Of a DNA stretch of 62,446 bases, positions 32,168 to 41,049 are shown piece after piece (position 1 is the first letter of the stretch; each line of letters starts with the position of its first letter). The stretch is from NCBI GenBank assembly GCA_017536635.1, contig JAFXHA010000039.1, positions 1 through 62,446 on the forward strand. The letters are read 5' to 3'. The translations under genes and the position numbers were made by a program. The notes beneath the pieces are model-generated. The model was not told the origin of the DNA. It saw only the letters and a program-made list of their open reading frames with translations, and did no database searches. The stretch comes from Clostridia bacterium. Lineage in GTDB: Bacteria > Bacillota > Clostridia > Oscillospirales > CAG-272.

Positions 32168-33016
32168 ATGAGCAAAATTAAGATTTCTTATGGTGCTGTA
32201 AGTTATCCCGATAAGGAAAAGGCTTTTGCAATTGTTACAGAGGCGGGGATTCCATTTGTTAATGCTACTGTCGGAATTACAAATCCGTCTCCCGATTATC
32301 AGATCAGCAGATCCAAGGACACCCCTGTAAACGTGTTTGAATACGTGCTTGACGGCGAGGGTGAGTTATATCTTGAGGGTAAATGGCAAAGGGTAAGCGG
32401 GGGAGATATTTATATTTTAAGGCAAGGCGAAGCGCATAGATATCGATCTAACCCACGGGATCCGTGGAAAAAGCTATGGATAAACTACGTTGCCGACTAT
32501 ATTTCTCCCTTGCTTGATGCCTACGGTATCAAAAGCGGAGTATATTCAGCCAAGGACGCAAGGACATATTTTGAACAGGCGCTCGAATATGCCTCGGGTG
32601 GCGCGCCTTATACTAATGTAAGCTATAATATCGCGCAATGCGTTTACAATATAATAAACACCGTAGCTCTTGAAAGCAGCAGCGAAAATTCGGATAGATA
32701 CAGAATACGTGAGGCGCTTAACGGTTCCGTGTATGAAAAGGCGGATCTTGACGTGATCTCGGAACGGCTTCATATATCCAAGTCGAATATCATACGGATC
32801 TTCAAAAAAAGCTACGGCGTAACGCCCTATGAATATCTCGTGTCGCTTAAGATCGCAACGGCAAAGATTTTGCTCAAGGATACGCAAATGACCGTCAAGG
32901 AGATATCCGAGAAGCTTTGCTTTTCCGACGAGCATTATTTTTCCAACGTTTTTCTTCGCCGGACCGGCTCGCGCCCGCGTGAGTACAGAAGATCACATAA
33001 CGTTAAGATAAATTAA
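32168..33016 (+). CDS. AraC-family transcriptional regulator (GH2 locus)
   Basis: The N-terminal cupin-like sugar-sensing domain (residues 40-130) has DGEGELYLEGKWQRVSGGDIYILRQGEAHRY. The C-terminal 100 residues hold two helix-turn-helix motifs (DVISERLHISKSNIIRIFKK and MTVKEISEKLCFSDEHYFSNVF) and the family ending RPREYRR. The ATG at 32168 was chosen over a GTG three codons upstream because AAGG lies at the right distance. It is divergent from the GH2 gene and probably controls it. Confidence 0.9.
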   Translation: MSKIKISYGAVSYPDKEKAFAIVTEAGIPFVNATVGITNPSPDYQISRSKDTPVNVFEYVLDGEGELYLEGKWQRVSGGDIYILRQGEAHRYRSNPRDPWKKLWINYVADYISPLLDAYGIKSGVYSAKDARTYFEQALEYASGGAPYTNVSYNIAQCVYNIINTVALESSSENSDRYRIREALNGSVYEKADLDVISERLHISKSNIIRIFKKSYGVTPYEYLVSLKIATAKILLKDTQMTVKEISEKLCFSDEHYFSNVFLRRTGSRPREYRRSHNVKIN

Positions 33017-33046
33017 AAAAAGCCCGAAAGATCGGGCTTTTTTATT
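33017..33046. terminator. Terminator between AraC and XRE genes
   Basis: AAAGCCCGA and TCGGGCTTT form a stem followed by T-rich sequence between convergent genes. Confidence 0.8.
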
Positions 33047-33049
33047 TCA

Positions 33050-33265
33050 TTATTTTCTTTTATCGCTCAGACCTAAAAAATAGTCCGCGCTGACGCCATA
33101 GTATTTACAAAGCATCAGCAAATGATGAATGGGCAATTCATTAGCGCCACGTTCATAGCGCGCGTACATCGTTTGAGAGGTTCCTATGATATCGGCAATT
33201 TGCTGTTGAGTCTTATCGCTGTCTTCACGTAGATCGCGCATTCTTTTTATATAACCGAAATTCAT
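33050..33265 (-). CDS. Small XRE-family HTH regulator
   Basis: A 71-residue Cro/CI helix-turn-helix protein: MRDLREDSDKTQQQIADIIGTSQTMYARYE, then LMLCKYYGVSADYFLGLS. It has no sensor domain. A poor AGGAGG-like site is at 33270-33275. It lies alone between convergent and same-strand genes; its target is not evident. Confidence 0.85.
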   Translation of the reverse strand: MNFGYIKRMRDLREDSDKTQQQIADIIGTSQTMYARYERGANELPIHHLLMLCKYYGVSADYFLGLSDKRK

Positions 33266-33338
33266 AAATACCTCCTATATTGATAATTTTATTATATCAA
33301 ATAAAGATATTTACTATCTGCATTAGTAAATATTTGTA

Positions 33339-34088
33339 TTATATTTTTTTTATGCTTGCCCAAATGATCTTTGAATAGAGAGAGGGCAGAGAAGCGAGGC
33401 GGATAAAACGGCGTGGTTCTCCGATGCACCGCCAGAGCCATTCGGCGTTTGCAAGCTGAACTGCACGCGGCGCGCGACGTATCTTGCCCGACCACACATC
33501 AAGCGCTCCGCCGAGTCCCATAAAAATGCGCACTGAGGGTAAAGAGCTTGAGTTCTCGTGTATCCAATTTTCCTGCGCGGGAGTTCCAAAGCACACGAAC
33601 AGTATGTCCGGCGCACTTTTGCGAAGCTTCTCAAGCAAAGCCTGATTATCGCTTGAGGTGCGCGATTTGTTGAAATATCCGTGATGAGTCAGCACCGTGT
33701 CAAGCATGGGGATATCCTTTTTGAGCCGTTCTGCCGCTTGTGCGGCGACGCCTTTTTTGCCGCCGATAAATGCCACCTTCAGAGCGCGCTGCGCGGATAG
33801 CTCAAGTATTCGGTATGCCGTATCTATTCCCGTTATCCTTTGCGGCAGACGCTCGCCCGATAGCCGCGCGGCGAGCAGAACGCCGACACCGTCGGGCAAA
33901 AGCAGGGAAGCTGAGCCGAGTATTCGCTTGAAGTTCTCGTCGCGCTCGGCGATAGCCAGCATCTGCGGATTGGGCGTAAATATTTTGGCTCCGCCGCGTC
34001 TGCCGAGCATTTTAAGTATCTCACCCTCTATTGCCGCCTCGCTTGCCCTTGTTATTTTTGTGCCGAGAATGTTTACGCTGTCTATCAT
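33339..34088 (-). CDS. WecG/TagA/CpsF-family glycosyltransferase
   Basis: The family transfers N-acetylmannosamine(uronic acid) to a polyprenyl-diphosphate sugar in wall or capsule polymer assembly. Clear motifs are TPNPQMLAIAERDENF, LLPDGVGVLLAARL, GIDTAYRIL, FVCFGTPAQENWI, and MGLGGALDVWSGKIRRAP with EWLWRCIGEPRR. At 249 aa it is full length. It is not part of a visible polysaccharide cluster, so the polymer is unknown. Confidence 0.93.
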   Translation of the reverse strand: MIDSVNILGTKITRASEAAIEGEILKMLGRRGGAKIFTPNPQMLAIAERDENFKRILGSASLLLPDGVGVLLAARLSGERLPQRITGIDTAYRILELSAQRALKVAFIGGKKGVAAQAAERLKKDIPMLDTVLTHHGYFNKSRTSSDNQALLEKLRKSAPDILFVCFGTPAQENWIHENSSSLPSVRIFMGLGGALDVWSGKIRRAPRAVQLANAEWLWRCIGEPRRFIRLASLPSLYSKIIWASIKKI

Positions 34089-34165
34089 AAATTCTCCCGT
34101 TTTTGATTTTTGTCTGTATTATGATTATTTTCCCCTTAAAATTAAAAAATATAAGTCTCTTTTTA

Positions 34166-34194
34166 TTGACTTTTTTTGCGGTATGTATTATAAT
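34166..34194 (+). promoter_or_regulatory. Promoter of proS
   Basis: TTGACT (34166-34171), a 17-bp spacer and TATAAT (34189-34194). Confidence 0.75.
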
Positions 34195-34242
34195 AATTAT
34201 AACTATGTATATTTTATCTTATTTTGAAAGGAATCTATATAA

Positions 34243-35682
34243 ATGGCTAATGACAAGAAAATGGTAGAGCAGATAACGTCTATGGATACCGACTTTGCAC
34301 AGTGGTATACCGACGTTGTAAAAAAGGCAGAGCTCGTTGATTATTCGGGAGTAAAGGGCTGTATGATAATCAGACCTTACGGCTATGCTATCTGGGAAAA
34401 TATTCAGCACGATCTCGATGCGAGATTCAAAAAACTCGGACACGAGAATGTATATATGCCGATGTTTATCCCCGAGAGTCTGCTCCAGAAGGAGAAGGAT
34501 CACGTTGCGGGATTTGCTCCCGAGTGCGCGATAGTTACCATCGGCGGTCAGAACAAGCTCTCCGAGAGACTTATCGTACGTCCTACGTCGGAAACGCTTT
34601 TCTGTGAGCACTATAAGAATATAATCCACTCCTATCGCGATCTTCCCAAGCTTTATAACCAGTGGTGTAACGTCGTGAGATGGGAAAAGACCACGCGTCC
34701 CTTCCTTCGTACGTCCGAGTTCTTGTGGCAGGAAGGACATACTATGCACGAGAACGAGGAGCAGGCGCGCGAGGAGACACTCAATATGCTTAAATGCTAT
34801 GAGGACTTCTACCGCGAGACTCTTGCTATTCCCGCGGTTACGGGACGCAAGACCGAAAAGGAGAAGTTCGCGGGCGCTAAGGAGACCTATACCATCGAGC
34901 CTATGATGCACAACGGAGTTGCGCTTCAGGGCGGTACGTCGCATTATTTTGGCGACGGATTCGCGAGAGCGTTTGATATAACCTATACCGACAGAGAGAA
35001 TAAGATCTGCTATCCTCATCAGACCTCGTGGGGCGTTTCCACCCGTATGATCGGCGCGATCATTATGACTCACGGTGATGATAACGGTCTTATATTGCCC
35101 CCGAAGGTAGCTCCTATTCAGGTTGCCATCATTCCGATCGCGCAGCATAAGGAAGGCGTGCTTGAGAAGGCGGGCGAGGTAAGAGATATTCTTGCAAACA
35201 ATTTCAGAGTAAAGCTTGACGACAGCGATTACTCGACCGGATGGAAGTTCAGCCAGTACGAGATGAAGGGCGTTCCGCTCCGTCTCGAGCTCGGACCGAG
35301 AGACATCGAGAACAACTGCTGCGTGCTCGTCAGCCGTGTTACCAGAGAAAAGAAGGTAGTTTCGCTTGACAATATCGCAGAGGAAGTAGAGCAGGCGCTT
35401 GCCGCAGTTCACAACGAGCTTTACGAGAGAGCGCTCAATAACCTCTCGGAGAAGATGAGCGAGGCGCGCACTCACGAGGAATTCCTCGATATCGCAGAGA
35501 ACAAGCCCGGATTTATCAAGGCTATGTGGTGCGGAGACAGCGAGTGCGAGGATCAGCTCAAGGATGAAACGGGCGGAGTCAAGTCCCGTTGCATTCCTTT
35601 CGTTGAGGAAAAGCTTGCCGATACCTGCGTATGCTGCGGAAAGCCCGCGAAGCATATGGTAGTATTCGGCAGACAGTATTGA
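34243..35682 (+). CDS. proS: Prolyl-tRNA synthetase, archaeal/eukaryotic-type (ProS type 3)
   Basis: ProS charges tRNA-Pro. Class II motif 2 is visible ([30 protein letters not shown]) as is motif 3 near [22 protein letters not shown]. The anticodon-binding domain follows residue 285. A C-terminal zinc-binding domain (ending [18 protein letters not shown]) replaces the editing insertion of the long bacterial type. Length (479 aa) fits the type 3 enzyme found in many Clostridia. GAAAGGAA precedes the ATG. Confidence 0.96.
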   Translation: MANDKKMVEQITSMDTDFAQWYTDVVKKAELVDYSGVKGCMIIRPYGYAIWENIQHDLDARFKKLGHENVYMPMFIPESLLQKEKDHVAGFAPECAIVTIGGQNKLSERLIVRPTSETLFCEHYKNIIHSYRDLPKLYNQWCNVVRWEKTTRPFLRTSEFLWQEGHTMHENEEQAREETLNMLKCYEDFYRETLAIPAVTGRKTEKEKFAGAKETYTIEPMMHNGVALQGGTSHYFGDGFARAFDITYTDRENKICYPHQTSWGVSTRMIGAIIMTHGDDNGLILPPKVAPIQVAIIPIAQHKEGVLEKAGEVRDILANNFRVKLDDSDYSTGWKFSQYEMKGVPLRLELGPRDIENNCCVLVSRVTREKKVVSLDNIAEEVEQALAAVHNELYERALNNLSEKMSEARTHEEFLDIAENKPGFIKAMWCGDSECEDQLKDETGGVKSRCIPFVEEKLADTCVCCGKPAKHMVVFGRQY

Positions 35683-35719
35683 TTTGATTAAAAACTAAAA
35701 ATATGAAGGAGGCGACGGC

Positions 35720-36850
35720 GTGAGAGTATCGCTTAAAGGTATTGAAAATCCGATAAAAAAGATAGACCCGATACTTTTCTGCGCCGTTGCCGTTCTTTCG
35801 ATTATAAGTATTATTACGGTTCTCGGAAGCGTGGATAATTTCGGTAAAAGTAAGCTCGTTATGCAGATAGCTATGACTCTGCTCGGAATGCTCTTTACCG
35901 TGGTCATCGCGAATATCGATTACCGTTTTTTTATTGATAAGCTATATATAATAATGTTTGCGGTCTCGGTAATACTGATGCTTCTGACGCTTGCATTCGG
36001 AAGCAGCGGCGTAAGTATGGAAACGGCAAACAGGAGCTGGCTCAAGATACCGATAATCAATATTGCCGTGCAACCCTCGGAGTTTATCAAAATAACGTTT
36101 ATATGCTCGTTTTCAAAGCATATAGATACGGTAAGAGAAAGGATAAATAAGCCGCTCGTTCTGTTGGGACTTCTTGTGCACGCGGGAGTGATCGTGGGAC
36201 TTATACTTCTTACGGGAGACCTCGGAGTTGCGCTCGTTTACATTGGTATAATTTTGCTGATGCTGTTCTGCGCAGGGCTATCCGCCTGGTATTTCGTGAT
36301 AGGTATTGCCGTGATCATCGTGGCGTTTCCGTTCTTGTGGGATTTTCTCAAGCCTTATCAGCAAAGCCGTATAATTTACGGATTTCAGCCTGAGCTCGAT
36401 CCTCTCGGATACGGAATGCAGCCGCTTATGAGCAGAGAAGCGATATCTCAGGGCGGATTCTTCGGCAAAGGCTTTTCCGAGGGCGGAATATATGAATCTC
36501 TCACCGCCTCTCATACCGACTTTATTTTTGCGACCGTATGTGAAAAATTCGGATTTGTCGGCGGATTTTTGACCGTAGCGGCTCTCGTTGTGCTCGTTGT
36601 AAGATGTATATATCTCGGATTCCGTTGCCGAGATAATATCGGGAAGCTCGTATGCATAGGAGTTGCGGGAATTATAATGATACAGACCGCCGAAAATCTT
36701 TGGATGTGCCTCGGTCTTGTACCCGTCATAGGAATAACTCTTCCGTTTGTGAGCTGCGGTGGATCGTCCTTGCTTGCGACATATATGCTCGTGGGACTTG
36801 CACACAGCGTAATCGCGTGCGAGCGCCGGTTCAAGCTGTCAATAGGATAA
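35720..36850 (+). CDS. rodA: FtsW/RodA/SpoVE-family peptidoglycan glycosyltransferase
   Basis: SEDS proteins polymerise lipid II in wall elongation, division or spore cortex. About ten membrane helices are visible. Family residues are in NRSWLKIPIINIAVQPSEFIKI, LLTGDLGVALVY and the C-terminal FVSCGGSSLLATYMLVGL. The segment LDPLGYGMQPLMSREAISQGGFFGKGFSEG and TDFIFATVCEKFGFVGG are nearer to RodA than to FtsW, so rodA is a tentative choice. Start is GTG with GGAGGCG upstream, 38 bp after proS; they are probably co-transcribed. Confidence 0.88.
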   Translation: MRVSLKGIENPIKKIDPILFCAVAVLSIISIITVLGSVDNFGKSKLVMQIAMTLLGMLFTVVIANIDYRFFIDKLYIIMFAVSVILMLLTLAFGSSGVSMETANRSWLKIPIINIAVQPSEFIKITFICSFSKHIDTVRERINKPLVLLGLLVHAGVIVGLILLTGDLGVALVYIGIILLMLFCAGLSAWYFVIGIAVIIVAFPFLWDFLKPYQQSRIIYGFQPELDPLGYGMQPLMSREAISQGGFFGKGFSEGGIYESLTASHTDFIFATVCEKFGFVGGFLTVAALVVLVVRCIYLGFRCRDNIGKLVCIGVAGIIMIQTAENLWMCLGLVPVIGITLPFVSCGGSSLLATYMLVGLAHSVIACERRFKLSIG

Positions 36851-36883
36851 AATCCATACTGAAAATTTAATATTAGCATAAAG

Positions 36884-36930
36884 ATCCTCCTGTATAAATA
36901 TAATGAATTAGATTTATATTACAGGAGGAT
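36884..36930 (+). promoter_or_regulatory. Inverted repeat that masks the DUF4830 ribosome binding site
   Basis: ATCCTCCTGTA (36884-36894) is exactly complementary to TACAGGAGGAT (36920-36930), which contains the AGGAGG of the next gene; the flanking AT-rich bases partly pair as well. The hairpin would hide the ribosome binding site in transcripts that include both arms. Confidence 0.6.
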
Positions 36931-36935
36931 TCTCT

Positions 36936-37412
36936 ATGTTTATTTATTCCTTGCGTGCGAGCACGCTTAAATTTTTCGCGGTCATAGGAGTAGCCATTGC
37001 GACACTTATAACGCTGATAGCCTTTATTCCCGCGTACGGCCAGGAAAATACCGCCGTAGGTGCATCGGGCGAGATAAGATACGACGGCATCAAAAACAAC
37101 GATGACAGAGTAGAGTTTCTTGCGCAGTTCGGCTGGTCGGTTGAGAGCGAGCCCGTCGAAAGCGCTGAGGTAAGCATTCCCGCGGAGTTTGATAAGGTGT
37201 TTATGCAGTACAATGAGATACAGAAGCGCCAGGGACTCGACCTTTCAAAGTACAAAAAGAAGAACGTTATGAGATACACCTACAAGATCACCAATTACGA
37301 GGGCTTTGACGGAACAGTGTATGCTAATATACTTGTGTATCGCAATAAGGTTATTGGCGGCGACGTATGCTCAGCGGATATCAAAGGATTTTTACACGGA
37401 TTGGAAAAGTAA
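36936..37412 (+). CDS. DUF4830 domain-containing membrane-anchored protein
   Basis: An N-terminal hydrophobic helix (residues 10-33, TLKFFAVIGVAIATLITLIAFIP) is followed by an outside domain with the DUF4830 pattern: NNDDRVEFLAQFGWSVESEPVE, SIPAEFDKVFMQYNEIQKRQG, and MRYTYKITNYEG then NILVYRNKVIGGDVCS. At 158 aa it is full length. Function is unknown. It has a strong AGGAGG, but the site sits in an inverted repeat. Confidence 0.85.
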   Translation: MFIYSLRASTLKFFAVIGVAIATLITLIAFIPAYGQENTAVGASGEIRYDGIKNNDDRVEFLAQFGWSVESEPVESAEVSIPAEFDKVFMQYNEIQKRQGLDLSKYKKKNVMRYTYKITNYEGFDGTVYANILVYRNKVIGGDVCSADIKGFLHGLEK

Positions 37413-37438
37413 TACAGAACGTTTTTTTGCTGCCGCTA

Positions 37439-37467
37439 TTGACAAAAATGTCGAAATGTGCTATTAT
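37439..37467 (+). promoter_or_regulatory. Promoter of the zinc-ribbon gene pair
   Basis: TTGACA (37439-37444), a 17-bp spacer and TATTAT (37462-37467). Confidence 0.7.
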
Positions 37468-37518
37468 TGTCCTTGAGCAGAGCTGCGCTTTGTCTCAATT
37501 TATTTCCAGAGGTGTAAT

Positions 37519-38070
37519 ATGGCATTTTGTAAGAACTGCGGAGCAGAGCTGAAGCCCGAACATAATTTTTGCGGCAATTGCGGCGCTCCCGTTAAAAAAA
37601 TAGAAGAAACAGAAAAAATAGAGATAACACAAGAAGCTAAAGAAAAGATCAACGAAGAAGCAGCGGCGCAAAGCGCCGAAACGCTTGAAAACGAGGCCGC
37701 GTCGGAGCAGGGCACCTATGAAGCTCCCGAGACCACGCCCATTTCCGATGAGGTGTTTCAGGAACCTGAGCGGTCGGGGAAGCTTGATATAGCTATGCTC
37801 GTCTGGGCAATTGCGAACACCGTGTTCAGCTTTTGCTCGTGTTGCTTGCCGATAGGTATTCTTCCGCTCGTTTTTGCGATAATGACCAATAATGCGAATT
37901 ATGACGTGTCGCGTAAGAACAAAAAGAGAGCGCTTATTACTAACATTATAGTAACCGCGCTTATTGTGCTGATTACTGTTTTGGAGATAGTTCTTATGGT
38001 CCTTTACGCCGACGTGCTTGATCAATGGTTGATCGAGTATTCGGGAAACAGCTACGATCTTTATTATTGA
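37519..38070 (+). CDS. Zinc-ribbon membrane protein, paralogue 1
   Basis: A four-cysteine zinc ribbon at the N-terminus (CKNCGAELKPEHNFCGNCGAP) is followed by a charged Glu/Ala-rich linker (residues 28-85) and two hydrophobic helices (WAIANTVFSFCSCCLPIGILPLVF and NIIVTALIVLITVLEIVLMVLY). The paired-helix end resembles the CD225/DUF4190 type of small membrane proteins. The role is unknown. It is followed 35 bp later by a shorter protein of the same plan. Confidence 0.8.
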   Translation: MAFCKNCGAELKPEHNFCGNCGAPVKKIEETEKIEITQEAKEKINEEAAAQSAETLENEAASEQGTYEAPETTPISDEVFQEPERSGKLDIAMLVWAIANTVFSFCSCCLPIGILPLVFAIMTNNANYDVSRKNKKRALITNIIVTALIVLITVLEIVLMVLYADVLDQWLIEYSGNSYDLYY

Positions 38071-38105
38071 CGTTTAGCTGAAATTACTTTACCGGGAGGT
38101 TAAAA

Positions 38106-38513
38106 ATGGCTTTTTGTACAAATTGCGGCACAGAGCTCAAGGGTGGCAAGTTTTGCGTAAACTGCGGAGCTGCTGTCGATCAGCCTGAGGCTGAGGTTAA
38201 AAAGGAAGAGCAGGCTGCCCCCGCACCTGCGAAAATGGGACTCGACGTTAAAATGCTCGTTTGGTCTATCATCAACACTGTGCTTTGCTGCCAGATACTT
38301 GGTATCATAGCGCTCGTGTTTACTATACTTGCGTCCGAGGCGACCGATGCAGAGATCGCCAAGAAGTACTTGAAAACTACCAAGATACTTAATATCGTTG
38401 GAATCATCTGTATGGCACTTTACATTTTGTTTATTATAGCTTACGTGATCATTATGATCATTTTCGGCAGTCTTTGGGGACTCGGCGTGATGAGCGCGAT
38501 GGGTATGGCATAA
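38106..38513 (+). CDS. Zinc-ribbon membrane protein, paralogue 2
   Basis: At 135 aa it has the same layout as the previous gene: zinc ribbon CTNCGTELKGGKFCVNCGAA, a short linker, then KMLVWSIINTVLCCQILGIIALVF and a second helix ILNIVGIICMALYILFIIAYVIIMIIF. The two likely arose by duplication. GGGAGG precedes the ATG. A terminator follows, so the pair forms one short unit. Confidence 0.8.
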   Translation: MAFCTNCGTELKGGKFCVNCGAAVDQPEAEVKKEEQAAPAPAKMGLDVKMLVWSIINTVLCCQILGIIALVFTILASEATDAEIAKKYLKTTKILNIVGIICMALYILFIIAYVIIMIIFGSLWGLGVMSAMGMA

Positions 38514-38518
38514 AAATA

Positions 38519-38542
38519 AAAGCCGACTATGTCGGCTTTTGT
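38519..38542. terminator. Terminator after zinc-ribbon pair
   Basis: AAAGCCGAC and GTCGGCTTT form a stem followed by TGTTT. Confidence 0.7.
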
Positions 38543-38572
38543 TTATAAGATTGAAGGATCAAGGAGATAAAA

Positions 38573-39010
38573 ATGACCGAAAAGAGAAGGATAGATTGGT
38601 ATTCCAAAAAAATGAGAATATTCGTCGGTATAGCTCTGCCGCTGACCGTCATCGCTCTTGCGGTATTTATTGCCGTGGCGCTGTCCTTGCTTGAACAGGG
38701 ACCGCCCTGCCTTTTTTACCGATTTACAGGACTTTACTGTCCGGGCTGCGGTACGGGCAGAGCGGCCATGGCTATTCTCGACGGAAATCTTTTGCTCGCC
38801 TTCAGAAATCAGCCGCTTATGATGCTCATAGCTCCGTTTGTGCTGTATTATTTGATCAAGGTATATATAGCGTACGTTTTTGGAAAGGACATTCTTCCGT
38901 TTTTTAAAATAGATACTAAATTGGCGATAGGGCTGCTTGTGGTAATACTTTTGTATTGGGTGCTGCGCAATATTCCCGTAAAGCCCTTTACCTACCTTGC
39001 ACCTATTTGA
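38573..39010 (+). CDS. DUF2752 family membrane protein
   Basis: The protein has three hydrophobic helices and the DUF2752 signature CLFYRFTGLYCPGCGTGRAAMAIL (C-P-G-C-G-x-x-R-A) after the first helix. It is 145 aa, as usual. The family is often encoded beside zinc-ribbon and CD225-like genes, as here, but no function is established. AAGGAGAT precedes the ATG. Confidence 0.87.
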   Translation: MTEKRRIDWYSKKMRIFVGIALPLTVIALAVFIAVALSLLEQGPPCLFYRFTGLYCPGCGTGRAAMAILDGNLLLAFRNQPLMMLIAPFVLYYLIKVYIAYVFGKDILPFFKIDTKLAIGLLVVILLYWVLRNIPVKPFTYLAPI

Positions 39011-39026
39011 TATTGAGATGTTAAAA

Positions 39027-39056
39027 ATCCCGCGTGCTATGCACGCGGGATTTTGT
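39027..39056. terminator. Terminator after DUF2752 gene
   Basis: AATCCCGCGTGC and GCACGCGGGATT form a stem followed by TTG. Confidence 0.75.
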
Positions 39057-39144
39057 TATTACTTTATTCTTGCAACGCCACTCTTAACAGCTGCGTCGTA
39101 AGACGCGAGCAACGCGGTAAAAAATAAATAATGCGAACGAAAAA

Positions 39145-39172
39145 GCGCACGGGCAATTGCCCGTGCGCTGAA
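39145..39172 (-). terminator. Terminator of solute-binding lipoprotein 2
   Basis: AGCGCACGGGCAA and TTGCCCGTGCGCT form a 13-bp stem beyond the minus-strand stop; the minus strand then reads a T-rich run. Confidence 0.75.
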
Positions 39173-39187
39173 TTGTTATGTATTAGA

Positions 39188-40882
39188 TCAATAGTCGAGA
39201 ATGTCAACCATAAGGTTGTTAAGCTTTGTGGTTGCGGTTCCCTTGATCTGCGACCAAACGGTCGTGATGTTGGAGTAGTTGCTGTTCTCATTGGACCATA
39301 CTCTTCTGAGGAATATGAATACCTCAGAGTATCCGCTTCCGCCACCAAGGTTCTCACAGGTAAGCGAAGAACCGTAGAGGTAGCCAAGGTCGAATACGAT
39401 GGAGTTACGGATAAGGTTGAACATTTCCTTCATTCCGTCATCGCTGGCTGCGAACTGTCTCTTGAGGTAGATCTCAAAGTAACGGGGAGCGATGTACTGG
39501 TTAGCAGATCCTGCAAGCTCCTCAAGAACTGTTGCGGAGCGCTCGAACGCATCGGTCTTTGTTGCCTTGGGAATGAGCCAAGAGGAATATCCGTTGGAGA
39601 AGGGAGTGGAGTAGGTGTTCTTTACGTTGGAATCGTAAAGAGGCATAGGAAGAACGGTGCAATCGATCTCGGGGTTGGATTCAACAAGACCAACCGAGGA
39701 GAGATAGAACATTGCTCTGCCGCCATGGAACATCTGGGATCCGCCGAGCTTGTCGTAAATTCTTATGTCGTCATCAGTCTTGATGGTCTCCTGCCACCAG
39801 TCGATGAAGTCGATAAGGGGCTGGTTGTCAAGCGTCCACTGGTAAGTACCCTTGTTGTTGAGCTCGGTGTATCTGTAGCCTGCTGCATAGAGCCAGTTGT
39901 CAACCCAAGGGTTAGTAGCTGCGGTGCAGAGACCGAACGTATCAAGGTCGTCAGCGCCCTCGTTGCCATCACCCTCGGTGTTGGTATTCTCGTAAGAATT
40001 CTGAATGAGGATAAGCATATTTGCAAAGGTCCAGCTACCGTCCTTGACCATCTGATAAAGGTCCTCTTTTCCGAGGTTGTTAACCTTAGAGAATAAATCA
40101 AGGTTTGCATAAATGCAAAGCATATTACGAATGTTGTTGTAAGAGGAGTTGTCGGACATCCAGAAGATACGGCCGCCGATCATGATCTCCTTCTTTATTT
40201 CCTTACCCCAATATTCCTTATCGGTTTCAACAAGGTTGAGGTTCTCGGACTCTGCAAGGTCCTTGGAAAGTCCCTTTGCGGCAACTACAGGGGGAATGAG
40301 GTTGTAGGAAATTGCGAGGTCGTAGGGAGTTCCTGCACCGGATGCAGACTCGATCTCTGCCGCATAGCCATCCATATTGTAGTATCCACCCTCAGTCTCG
40401 GTTATAACGAAATCGATGTTGAGGAATTCCTCAATGTGCTGCTGACGGTCGATAAGCGCATCCTTGATGATGTCGCCGTCGGATTCGGTAACGAACTCTC
40501 TCTGATAGTTATTGGTATCACCGAGAACGTTAAACGTATATCCACCGTAGTCTCTGTCGTCGGGAATGGAAGTGCCGGGGAAGTTCTCGGGCTTGAGAAG
40601 CTCCTCAATAGGAAGATCATCCAGAGGTGAAGTAACATCTACTTCTACGTTAGTGTCTGCTGAGAAATTGAGATCCTTGGTTTCTGTCTGTTCATTCTCA
40701 GTGTTGTCGTCGTTAGAAGAGTCATCTTCATCGGTGTCATCAACTTCATTGTCTGCGGTCGTGCCGACGGTTGTATCCTTTGTTCCGTCATTGCCGAGCG
40801 GTGTTTTCTTTTTGCCACATCCTACAAACACTGCCGTTATCATGATCAGTGCAAGCACGAGGGCCAAGATTTTCTTAAGCAT
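39188..40882 (-). CDS. Extracellular solute-binding lipoprotein, paralogue 2
   Basis: A 564-residue lipoprotein with signal MLKKILALVLALIMI and lipobox VFVGC, then an acidic Asp/Glu/Asn-rich linker to about residue 70. The binding-protein body shares the motifs of the other two copies (IPPVVAAKGLSKDLAESENL, GGRIFWMSDNSS, SWLIPKATKTDAFERS, FDLGYLYGSSL). It is monocistronic with its own promoter. Sugar binding is inferred from family resemblance. No transporter gene lies within 10 kb. Confidence 0.85.
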   Translation of the reverse strand: MLKKILALVLALIMITAVFVGCGKKKTPLGNDGTKDTTVGTTADNEVDDTDEDDSSNDDNTENEQTETKDLNFSADTNVEVDVTSPLDDLPIEELLKPENFPGTSIPDDRDYGGYTFNVLGDTNNYQREFVTESDGDIIKDALIDRQQHIEEFLNIDFVITETEGGYYNMDGYAAEIESASGAGTPYDLAISYNLIPPVVAAKGLSKDLAESENLNLVETDKEYWGKEIKKEIMIGGRIFWMSDNSSYNNIRNMLCIYANLDLFSKVNNLGKEDLYQMVKDGSWTFANMLILIQNSYENTNTEGDGNEGADDLDTFGLCTAATNPWVDNWLYAAGYRYTELNNKGTYQWTLDNQPLIDFIDWWQETIKTDDDIRIYDKLGGSQMFHGGRAMFYLSSVGLVESNPEIDCTVLPMPLYDSNVKNTYSTPFSNGYSSWLIPKATKTDAFERSATVLEELAGSANQYIAPRYFEIYLKRQFAASDDGMKEMFNLIRNSIVFDLGYLYGSSLTCENLGGGSGYSEVFIFLRRVWSNENSNYSNITTVWSQIKGTATTKLNNLMVDILDY

Positions 40883-40922
40883 TTTTCTTCTCCTTTAAGA
40901 ATTTTTTTGGTTAGGCACAATT

Positions 40923-40951
40923 ATTTTACCATAATTCGATCTCCTCGTCAA
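40923..40951 (-). promoter_or_regulatory. Promoter of solute-binding lipoprotein 2
   Basis: On the minus strand, TTGACG (40951-40946), a 17-bp spacer and TAAAAT (40928-40923). Confidence 0.65.
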
Positions 40952-40989
40952 GAGGGGAAAAATAAATTTACACATTATATAAAAAGTAT

Positions 40990-41017
40990 TTGATTTTTTT
41001 GTGTTTTGTGCTATAAT
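40990..41017 (+). promoter_or_regulatory. Promoter of cysK
   Basis: TTGATT (40990-40995), a 16-bp spacer and TATAAT (41012-41017). Confidence 0.65.
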
Positions 41018-41049
41018 AAATGTAAATAATGATTGCGAGGAGATATTGC

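Noticed and set aside
34219-35655. 478-codon minus-strand frame opposite proS
   Set aside because: proS is certain; the opposite frame is open because of the codon pattern of the real gene.
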